Assembly: GCF_038561965.1 (NCBI RefSeq)
Contig: NZ_CP139348.1
Span: 2,418,001-2,482,000 of the forward strand
DNA length: 64,000 bases
Direction of reading: 5' to 3'
Source of the DNA: Stutzerimonas stutzeri
Lineage (GTDB): Bacteria; Pseudomonadota; Gammaproteobacteria; Pseudomonadales; Pseudomonadaceae
This document shows positions 26,667 through 34,158 of this stretch, piece after piece. Positions within the stretch are counted from its first letter, which is position 1. Each line of letters opens with the position of its first letter. Below the pieces are notes generated by a model, which did no database searches, was not told the DNA's origin, and saw only the letters and a program-made list of their open reading frames with translations. Position numbers and translations under genes: made by a program.

Positions 26667-27590
26667 ATGCCAGCAAAGCGCAAGAGCGTCGATCGGCCGC
26701 TGGTTGGCGGCATCGGCATAAGCAACCCGCAGCGGGTGATCGATGAGGCCAGCGGCACCACCAAGGTCGAAGTGGCCGAGTATTACCTGGCGGTGGCCGA
26801 CTGGCTGATGCCGCATCTGACGGGGCGGCCGCTGTCAATTGTTCGCGCGCCGGAAGGCATTGGCGGTGAGAGCTTCTTCCAGCGTCATTGCGGCCGGCTG
26901 AAGATGCCGCACATGCGCACGTTACCGAAGGATCTGGACCCGAAACATGCACGGCTGATCCAGGCGGACGACATCACGGCGGTCATCGAAGCCGCGCAGA
27001 TGGGAACCGTGGAATTTCACACCTGGAATGCACGCAGCGACCGCATCGAACGGCCGGACCGGGTGATTTTCGACCTCGATCCGGACCCTGCGCTGCCCTG
27101 GTCGCGCATGGTCGAGGCCACCGAACTGACCCTGGCGCTGCTCGAAGAGCTTGGGCTGCAGGCATTTCTCAAGACCAGCGGCGGCCGAGGCATGCATGTT
27201 GTCGTACCGATCGAGCGGCGCCACGACTGGGACTGCGCGCGTAGCTTCGCCCAGGGCGTGACCCAGCGTCTCGGCCGGCAGAACCCGGAGCGAATCGCCT
27301 GCAAGATGGGCGCGCAGAACCGGGTCGGGCGCATCTTTGTCGACTACCTGCGCAACCAGCGTGGCGCCAGTACCGTGGCAGCTTATTCCGTGCGTGCGCG
27401 GCCGGGACTAGGGGTATCACTGCCTGTGAGTCTGGATGAGGTGCGTCAGCTCGACGGAGCGGACCAGTGGCGGCTGGACAACGTCAGGGCGTATCTGGGC
27501 GAGCGCGGCACTGATCCCTGGGCGGAATATGGCAGTACTCGCCAACGGCTTGGTCGCGACATGCTCGAGCAACTACGGGCGGACGGCTGA
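26667..27590 (+). CDS. ligD: Stand-alone LigD-type primase/polymerase domain (PolDom)
   Basis: A 307-residue protein equal to the polymerase module of LigD, an archaeo-eukaryotic-primase-fold enzyme that fills gaps with ribo- or deoxynucleotides at broken ends. Metal-binding residues are Asp136 and Asp138 in IFDLDPD; the SGGRGMHVVVP stretch at 171-181 holds the conserved His177, and VDYLRNQRG is the third motif. In P. aeruginosa LigD is about 840 residues with phosphoesterase, ligase and polymerase domains; here only the last is encoded, as a complete frame starting right after ku. It looks like a genuine short gene, not a broken LigD. A ligase would have to be supplied from elsewhere. Confidence 0.88.
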   Translation: MPAKRKSVDRPLVGGIGISNPQRVIDEASGTTKVEVAEYYLAVADWLMPHLTGRPLSIVRAPEGIGGESFFQRHCGRLKMPHMRTLPKDLDPKHARLIQADDITAVIEAAQMGTVEFHTWNARSDRIERPDRVIFDLDPDPALPWSRMVEATELTLALLEELGLQAFLKTSGGRGMHVVVPIERRHDWDCARSFAQGVTQRLGRQNPERIACKMGAQNRVGRIFVDYLRNQRGASTVAAYSVRARPGLGVSLPVSLDEVRQLDGADQWRLDNVRAYLGERGTDPWAEYGSTRQRLGRDMLEQLRADG

Positions 27591-27655
27591 CTCGCTCTGC
27601 ATGGGAGCGTTGTCTGGAGATGCTCCGCGTCGCAGGCGCGAAGCCCCCCAGGTGG

Positions 27656-27681
27656 GGTTCCCACGCGGGAGCGTGGGAACC
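27656..27681. repeat. REP-like palindrome
   Basis: GGTTCCCACGC, 4-base loop, GCGTGGGAACC: an 11-bp perfect stem. This 'TTCCCACGC...GCGTGGGAA' palindrome is common in intergenic regions of Pseudomonas. Confidence 0.65.
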
Positions 27682-27730
27682 GAACCATTGGATCTGGGCG
27701 GGACAGCCGCCAGCTCATCGCTTCGGTGAC

Positions 27731-27753
27731 GTGGGAGCGGTCTTGGCCGCGAA
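27731..27753. repeat. REP-like element of the GTGGGAGCGG type
   Basis: GTGGGAGCGGTCTTGGCCGC followed by GAA resembles the Pseudomonas REP core (TTCGCGG...CCGCTCCCAC on the other strand). The hairpin forms between GCGGtct and ggCCGC. Confidence 0.55.
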
Positions 27754-27946
27754 TCGAGCCCGCGCAGCAGCCCCACCTAATTCCGTCCTCACCGCCATGC
27801 TCTGCCTGCTGATCCCGGTCGTGAATCGCTCCGGCCTAACCCCCAAAACCCCAGGCGGTAGAGCCGCCCGTCATCTCGTCGGAACCCGTTTGCGCGGCCA
27901 AAGTCGACCGTTCTAGTTGGCCGAGCATCAATGACAGGAGATACCG

Positions 27947-30900
27947 ATGACGGTACGAGTATCCCGACGGCAGTTTCTCAAGTTCGGCGCAGCCGGATTG
28001 GGGGCTTCCAGCATGGCGATGATGGGATTCGCCCCCCAGGAGGCGCTGGCCTCTGTGCGTCATTTCAAACTGACTGGCGCCAGGGTCACGCGCAACATCT
28101 GCACCTACTGTTCGGTCGGCTGCGGCATGTTGCTCTACGCGCGTGGCGATGGCTCGATCAATAGCCACGACCATATTTTCCACGTTGAAGGCGATCCGGA
28201 TCATCCGGTCAGTCGCGGCTCGCTCTGTCCGCGTGGCGCCGGGGTGCTCGACTTCATCAAGAGCGATTCGCGGTTGCGCTATCCGCAGGTGCGCGAGCCG
28301 GGCACCGATGAATGGAAGCGCATCAGCTGGGACGAAGCCCTCGACCGCATCGCGCGCCTGATGAAGGATGATCGCGATCGCAACTTCGAGACTCATGACG
28401 AGCAGGGTCAGTTGGTGAATCGCTGGATGACCACCTCGATGGTGGCAGCTTCGGCTTGCACCAACGAGACGGCGTATCTGACGCAAAAGCTCACCCGGGC
28501 GCTGGGCATTCTCAAACTCGACAACCAGGCGCGCGTCTGACACGGACCGACGGTGGCAGGTCTTGCCCCTTCATTTGGTCGCGGTGCGATGACGAACAGC
28601 TGGGTCGACATTCGCAATGCCAATATCGTCCTGTCCATGGGTGGGAACTCGGCCGAGGCGCATCCGGTGGGCTTCCGCTGGGTCATGCAGGCCAAGGAAC
28701 GCAGCGATGCGATCCTGATTTCCATCGATCCGCGCTACAACCGCACCACGGCAGTGGCGGACTATCACGCGTGGATTCGCACCGGCACGGATATCGTCTT
28801 TCTAGGCGGCCTGATCAGCTACCTGATCGAGAACGACCGTTACGCCCACGAGTACGTGCTGCATTACACAGACGCGCCGCATCTGGTGCGTGAAGGCTTC
28901 GAGTTCAACGATGGCCTGTTCACCGGCTACGACGAAGAGCGCCATCAGTACGACAAGGCCACCTGGAATTTCGATCTGGACGAGCAGGGCTTCGTCCGCC
29001 GCGATGAAACGCTGCAGCATCCGCGCTGCGTATTCCAGATGATGCGCAAGCATTACAGCCGCTACACCGTGGAGATGGTGGAGCGGGTCTGCGGCATGCC
29101 GCAGCAGAAAGTGCTGCAGTTGTGGGAGCTACTGGCGCAGAGCGCGGCGCCGGACAAAACCATGACCATCCTCTATGCGCTGGGCTGGACGCAGCATTCG
29201 GTCGGCGCGCAGATGATCCGCACCGGCGCCATGGTGCAGCTGCTGCTGGGCAACATGGGCATGCCCGGTGGCGGGGTGAACGCGTTGCGCGGGCATTCCA
29301 ACATTCAGGGCCTGACCGATATCGGCCTGCTGTCCAACCTGCTGACCGGCTACATGACGCTGCCAGCGGCCGGTGCGCAGCGCTACGACGACTACATCCG
29401 CGAGAAGATCCGTCAGCCCCTGCTGCCCAATCAGGTGTCGTACTGGAAGCACTACGAGCGCTTCTTCGTCAGCATGATGAAGGCGTTCTACGGCGAGGCC
29501 GCCAGCGCCGAGAACAATTGGTGCTACGACTGGCTGCCCAAGCTCTCCGAGCCGCTGTACGACGTGCTCTATGCGGTCAATGACATGACCAAGGGCAAGA
29601 TGACCGGCGCCTTCTGCCAGGGTTTCAACATCCTCGCCGCGTTTCCGAACAAGGCGAAGGTGCTGGACGGCCTGTCGAAGCTCAAGTGGCTGGTGATCAT
29701 GGACCCGCTGGCGACTGAAACCGGCGAGTTCTGGAAGAACCATGGCGAGTTCAACGACGTCGATCCGAGCCAGATCCAGACCGCGGTATTCCGCCTGCCG
29801 ACCACCACCTTTGCCGAAGACGATGGCTCGATCACCAACAGCTCGCGCTGGCTGCAATGGCACCACCAGGCGGCACCGCCACCCGGCGAGGCGAAGACCG
29901 ATACGGCGATCCTGGCCGGCGTGTTCCACCGTTTGCAGAAGCTCTATCAGGAAGAGGGAGGTGCGTTCCCCGAGCCGATCCTCAACCTGACCTGGGAATA
30001 CAGCGATCCGGCGCATCCCGCCGCGGCGGAACTGGCGCAGGAATACAACGGCCGCGCATTGGCCGATATCGAGGACCAGGGCCGGATCATTCGGCGCAAG
30101 GGCGAACTGCTCAACGACTTCGGCGAGCTGCGGGCCGATGGCTCCACATCCTGCGGCTGCTGGATCTACTCCGGCTCCTGGACCGAGCAGGGCAACATGA
30201 TGGATCGACGGGACAATTCCGACCCGTACGACATTGGCGTAACGCTCGGCTGGGCCTGGGCTTGGCCATTGAACCGGCGGATTCTCTACAACCGCGCCTC
30301 GGCACGCCCCGATGGCACGCCCTGGGACCCGAATCGCGCGCTGGTGTGGTGGAACGGCGAACGCTGGGTCGGCGCCGACGTACCGGATTATCCGATCGCC
30401 GCGCCGCCGGAAGACGACGTCAAGCCGTTCATCCTTACCGAGAGCGGCACCGGGCATTTCTTCGCCAGCGAGTGGCTGGGCGAGGGGCCGTTCCCCGAGC
30501 ACTACGAGCCGCTGGAATCGCCGATCCCGAACAACCCGCTGCACCCGAACAATCCGCTGGCGTACCACAACCCGGTCGCGCGGATTTTCCCCGAGGATCG
30601 CGACACCTTCGGCACGTTCGAGGAATTCCCCTACGCGGCGACCACCTACCGCCTCACCGAACACTTCCACTACTGGACGACCCATGTGTTGCTCAACGCC
30701 ATCGTCCAGCCGGAAAAGTTCGTCGAGATCGGGGAGGTGCTGGCTGGGGAATTGGGTATCGCGGCTGGCGAGAAGGTACGGGTGCGCTCCAAACGCGGGC
30801 ATATCGACGCCGTGGCAGTAGTGACCAAGCGCCTGCGCCCGTTGCAGGTGGACGGGCGCACCGTGCATCAGATCGGTATCCCGATCCACTGGGGTTTCAC

Positions 30901-31012
30901 CGGTGTGGCGAGGAAAGCGCACCTGACCAACACGCTGACGCCCTTCGTCGGTGACGGCAACACCCAGACCCCGGAATTCAAGTCGTTCCTGGTGAACGTC
31001 GAGAAGCTATAG
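27947..31012 (+). CDS. fdnG: Formate dehydrogenase alpha subunit, selenoprotein (Sec198)
   Basis: A 1021-residue molybdenum (bis-MGD) catalytic subunit that oxidises formate to CO2 in the periplasm. An in-frame UGA at 28538-28540 encodes selenocysteine 198, in the context NQARV-Sec-HGPTVAGLAP, as in E. coli FdnG/FdoG (Sec196). A naive reading would split the gene into a 197-codon piece and a second ORF. The N-terminus has a twin-arginine signal (VSRRQFLKFG, RR at 7-8), and the 4Fe-4S ligands are Cys52, Cys55, Cys59 and Cys94. Total length matches E. coli (1015-1016). It heads fdnGHI-fdhE. The sel genes needed for Sec are not in the window. Confidence 0.96.
28538..28580 (+). promoter_or_regulatory. 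Bacterial SECIS element with Sec UGA codon
   Basis: Directly after the UGA (28538-28540) a hairpin forms. The outer stem pairs GACC (28545-28548) with GGTC (28577-28580). The apical part is GG (28552-28553), a bulged T at 28554, GGCA pairing TGCC, loop GGTCT (28559-28563), then CC. The bulged U and GGUCU loop are the SelB-binding features known from E. coli fdhF and fdnG. Confidence 0.9.
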
Positions 31013-31022
31013 GAGACGCCTG

Positions 31023-31961
31023 ATGCGAGGTGACCAGATCAACCTGCAGAACATCATCGCGCGTTCGGCAACCACCGAACCCTCGCCACAGATTCGCTCC
31101 GGTGGCGTGGAGAAGGTGACCAAGCTGATCGATGTGTCGGTGTGCATCGGCTGCAAGGCCTGCCAGGTCGCGTGCATGGAGTGGAACGACCTGCGTGACG
31201 AAGTCGGCGAATGCGACGGCACCTACAATGCCCCGCAGGACCTGACACCGTCGTCCTTCGAGGTCATGCGCTTTTCCGAGTACGAAAACGAGGAGGGCGA
31301 CCTGGAGTGGCTGATCCGCAAGGACAACTGCATGCACTGCGCCGAGCCGGGCTGCCTCAAGGCCTGCCCGTCGCCCGGCGCCATCGTGCAGTACGCCAAC
31401 GGCATCGTCGATTTCAACTCGGAGCACTGCATCGGTTGCGGCTATTGCGTGGCGGGCTGCCCCTTCAACATTCCGCGTATCTCGAAAAAGGACAACAAGG
31501 CCTACAAGTGCACGCTCTGTTCCGACCGCGTCTATCACGGCCTGGAACCGGCCTGCGTGAAGAGCTGCCCAACCGGTTCGATCCAGTTCGGCACCAAGGA
31601 ACAGATGCTCGACTACGGCGCGCACCGGGTCGGCAAGCTCAAGGAACGCGGTTACGAGAACGCTGGCATCTACGATCCGGCGGGTGTCGGCGGCACCCAT
31701 GTGGTCTACGTGCTGCAGCACGCCGACAAGCCGGAGATCTACAGCGGCCTGCCGAAAGACCCGCACATCAGCCCGACGGTAGAGCTGTGGAAAGGCGTGA
31801 CCAAGCCGATCATGTCCGCGGTGCTGGGCGTGTCGGTGCTGGCCGGCTTCTTCCATTACATGACCAAAGGGCCGAAGGAGGAACCGGAGGACGAGCCTGA
31901 CGCCGAGAAAGCTGCAGCGGACCGTGAACTGGACATGCGCGACGAGGAGCGGCGGCCATGA
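31023..31961 (+). CDS. fdnH: Formate dehydrogenase beta subunit (4Fe-4S)
   Basis: A 312-residue electron-transfer subunit with four 4Fe-4S clusters. Cysteine groups are seen at 41-51 (CIGCKACQVAC), in NCMHCAEPGCLKACPS, in HCIGCGYCVAGCPF and in CTLCSDRV...CVKSCP. A single membrane helix near residues 263-280 (IMSAVLGVSVLAGFFHYM) anchors it to the periplasmic side; it has no signal of its own and travels with the alpha subunit through Tat. The tail of about 30 residues after the helix is very acidic. It starts 10 bases after fdnG and overlaps fdnI by 4 bases. Confidence 0.95.
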   Translation: MRGDQINLQNIIARSATTEPSPQIRSGGVEKVTKLIDVSVCIGCKACQVACMEWNDLRDEVGECDGTYNAPQDLTPSSFEVMRFSEYENEEGDLEWLIRKDNCMHCAEPGCLKACPSPGAIVQYANGIVDFNSEHCIGCGYCVAGCPFNIPRISKKDNKAYKCTLCSDRVYHGLEPACVKSCPTGSIQFGTKEQMLDYGAHRVGKLKERGYENAGIYDPAGVGGTHVVYVLQHADKPEIYSGLPKDPHISPTVELWKGVTKPIMSAVLGVSVLAGFFHYMTKGPKEEPEDEPDAEKAAADRELDMRDEERRP

Positions 31962-32662
31962 GTCATTCCAACGTACGCAAAGGCATCCTGCGCTATGGGC
32001 CGCTGGCGCGGGCAAACCACTGGCTCGTCGCGATCTGCTTCGTGTTGCTCACGCTGAGCGGGTTGGCATTGTTCTATCCGGCCTTCTTCGGCCTTACCGC
32101 GCTGTTCGGTGGGCCTGAGCCGACGCGGATCGTGCATCCGTACATCGGTGTGTTCATGTCGCTGTTCTTCGTGATTCAGGCGGTGCGCTTCTTCCGCGCC
32201 AACCTGTTCCGCCGCTACGACATCCAGTGGGCGCGGCAGATCGGTGATGTGCTCTCCAACCGCGACGAGCGCCTGCCGCCAGTGGGGCAGAACAATGCCG
32301 GGCAGAAGCTGGTGTACTGGGTATTCCTCGCCACGGTGCCGGTCTTGCTAGTTACCGGCGTGGTGCTCTGGCGGCCCTGGGTGGCCAGCGAGATGCCGAT
32401 CTGGGCGTTGCGCTGGGCAGCGCTGATCCACGCGGTGACCGCGTTCGTGGCGATCCTGACGCTGATCATCCACATCTACTCGGCAATCTGGGTCAAGGGT
32501 TCGATACGCGCCATGACCCAGGGCCGTGTGAGCCCGGCATGGGCCAAGCACCATCACAAGCTCTGGTACGACGAGGTCATGGCCGGCGAAAAACGCGGCG
32601 ACCAAAGTGCCTTACCCCATCGCGAACCCGGCGATGCCGCGGCGTCTCGAAATCGAACATGA
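31958..32662 (+). CDS. fdnI: Formate dehydrogenase gamma subunit, cytochrome b556
   Basis: A 234-residue inner-membrane cytochrome b with four hydrophobic helices. It carries two b-type hemes and reduces quinone with electrons from the beta subunit. Likely heme histidines are in ANHWLVA (helix 1), RIVHPYIG, ALIHAVTAF and LIIHIYSAIW. The start lies in the fdnH stop (ATGA). Length and order match FdnI/FdoI. Confidence 0.93.
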   Translation: MSHSNVRKGILRYGPLARANHWLVAICFVLLTLSGLALFYPAFFGLTALFGGPEPTRIVHPYIGVFMSLFFVIQAVRFFRANLFRRYDIQWARQIGDVLSNRDERLPPVGQNNAGQKLVYWVFLATVPVLLVTGVVLWRPWVASEMPIWALRWAALIHAVTAFVAILTLIIHIYSAIWVKGSIRAMTQGRVSPAWAKHHHKLWYDEVMAGEKRGDQSALPHREPGDAAASRNRT

Positions 32663-32684
32663 CTGAACGACAAGGGAATCGAGC

Positions 32685-33632
32685 ATGAAAGGAAAACGCG
32701 GAGCAGCGGGACACGAGTTCGGCTATGCACCCACCACGATCATGGAGCCGCCGCAGGTCGTGCTGCCGGACGATCAGCTGTTCAGCCGCCGGGCGCTGCG
32801 CCTGCGGGAGTTGATGGTGATGGTGCCGGCGCTCGATGAGTTTCTCGACTTCATGGCGCGCCTGGCCCAGGCGCAGCACCAGGTACTAAGCGGCCGCGAG
32901 CCGGCCTGGCGTCCCGCACCGGATGCGTTCGATCAGGCATTCACCCATCGCATGCCGCCGCTGGGTTTCCGGGCCTTGCGCCGCGATCTGGATTGGCAGG
33001 CAGACCTCAGCGCGATCCTCGATGCGCTGGCGCTGCACGTCGGTGAACGGCAGAGACCGTTGCTGCAAGCGCTGCGTGAGGCGGATACCGGGGCACTGGA
33101 GGCGATTGCCGATGATGTGCTCGAACAGCGCGCCGGCAACGAAGCCAATCGCGGGCTGATGCCGCTGGTGGCCGCGGCTCTGCAGGTCGCCTGGGCGAGG
33201 CTGGCCGCTGGATTGCCACAACCGCCGGCACAGCCACTGACTGAAGCGCGTGCCTTGTGCCCTTGCTGCGGCTCTCCGCCGGTTGCCAGCGTGGTGCATA
33301 ACGAGTCGCATCGCAGCGGCGTGCGCTTCCTGCACTGCGCGCTGTGCGCGACCGAATGGCACCTGGAACGGGTCAAGTGCAGCAATTGCGAAACGGGCGG
33401 TCAGCTGCTCTATCTCGGTCTGGATGATGAGCAGGGTCAGCCTTTCTTGCCGGTGCAGGCAGAAGCCTGCGGCGCCTGCGAGAGCTACCTGAAGATCATT
33501 CTGCGGCAACTTCAAGGGCGTGCCGATCCGGTAGCCGATGACCTGGCCAGCCTACCGCTGGATTTGATGCTCGCCGAAGAAGGCGTGTATGCCAGGAGTG
33601 GCTACAACCCACTGCTGGTATTCGGCGAATAG
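32685..33632 (+). CDS. fdhE: FdhE, formate dehydrogenase assembly protein
   Basis: A 315-residue cytoplasmic accessory protein that binds the immature alpha subunit before Tat export. Four cysteine pairs typical of its rubredoxin-like iron site are visible: CPCCGSPP, HCALCATEW, CSNCETGG and EACGACESY. It lies 22 bases after fdnI in the same operon. In P. aeruginosa fdhE is followed by selA and selB; here a different gene follows, so the Sec machinery must be elsewhere. Confidence 0.93.
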   Translation: MKGKRGAAGHEFGYAPTTIMEPPQVVLPDDQLFSRRALRLRELMVMVPALDEFLDFMARLAQAQHQVLSGREPAWRPAPDAFDQAFTHRMPPLGFRALRRDLDWQADLSAILDALALHVGERQRPLLQALREADTGALEAIADDVLEQRAGNEANRGLMPLVAAALQVAWARLAAGLPQPPAQPLTEARALCPCCGSPPVASVVHNESHRSGVRFLHCALCATEWHLERVKCSNCETGGQLLYLGLDDEQGQPFLPVQAEACGACESYLKIILRQLQGRADPVADDLASLPLDLMLAEEGVYARSGYNPLLVFGE

Positions 33633-33645
33633 TGCTACGCAGCCG

Positions 33646-33810
33646 TCAGGCCGGCTGCGTGCTGTCGGCGTCGACAACCGATTGATCCCCATATGGCGAG
33701 CCTGGCTTGTGATCGTCGAGCTCCTCGACACAAGGCACCTGCGGCACATCGCCTGGCTTGTCGTGAACGATAGGGTCCGGTTGCGGCACATCGGGGCGTG
33801 CGTGAGTCAT
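33646..33810 (-). CDS. Small proline- and aspartate-rich hypothetical protein
   Basis: A 54-residue frame starting MTHARPDVPQPDPIVHDKPG. It is rich in Pro and Asp, has one Cys, no membrane segment and no signal peptide, and is probably disordered and acidic. It is included because AGGAG is placed nine bases before the ATG and because it is read divergently from glgE. Its last codons form one arm of an inverted repeat (33637-33660) that follows the fdhE stop. No function is proposed. Confidence 0.55.
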   Translation of the reverse strand: MTHARPDVPQPDPIVHDKPGDVPQVPCVEELDDHKPGSPYGDQSVVDADSTQPA

Positions 33811-34158
33811 GGTCGTTCTCCTGGCGGCGCTGCTGCTGACGCAGTAGCGACAGATATGCTGAATTGAGACGCAGGGCTCGCATGGGTTCCGGTCAGCCGT
33901 CGGCATCAACCGCACTGGCGACAGCCGGCGTCGTGTCGGTTGTCGCCACGCTGCCAATGACCAGTCGACCAGCGCGGCGAGGCTGCCGACCGATCGCCGG
34001 AAGGGCTGGCTAACGGGCCCGTTAGGCTGAACTTTCCAGGGTCCGTTGGCTCGGAAGAAAGAGCCGACAAAAACCGTACCGGTCGCCTCCCGAACCGCAC
34101 GATGACGCATCCAGAGGCGGCTCGGGCAACCGAACCATGCGCCTCAGGAGCCCTTTCG
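33811..34158. other. Divergent promoter region upstream of glgE
   Basis: 348 bases between the small minus-strand gene and glgE, with no other gene. It contains a perfect 16-bp palindrome at 34010-34025 and a hairpin-forming GGCTC...GAGCC near 34050-34070. An in-frame ATG at 34102 could extend GlgE by 19 residues. Confidence 0.5.
34010..34025. promoter_or_regulatory. Perfect 16-bp palindrome upstream of glgE
   Basis: CTAACGGGCCCGTTAG is its own reverse complement, 133 bases before the chosen glgE start, in the divergent promoter region. Candidate operator for the glgE-treS-glgB operon. Confidence 0.35.

Larger units (their letters stand above)
27591..27946. other. Intergenic region with two REP-like palindromes
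   Basis: A 356-base gap between the polymerase gene and the formate dehydrogenase operon. It contains two different REP-like elements (27656-27681 and 27731-27753). The fdnG promoter must lie in it; no FNR/Anr box was found. AGGAG at 27937-27941 is the fdnG ribosome-binding site. Confidence 0.55.

Noticed and set aside
27947..28540. A short formate dehydrogenase ORF ending at TGA, looking like a truncated gene or pseudogene
   Set aside because: The frame continues directly in the second part, the context matches the Sec site of FdnG, and a SECIS hairpin follows. It is one gene with Sec198.
34102..34158. N-terminal extension of GlgE from an ATG at 34102
   Set aside because: It has no ribosome-binding site, while the ATG at 34159 has AGGAG and gives catalytic residue numbers equal to those of characterised GlgE.
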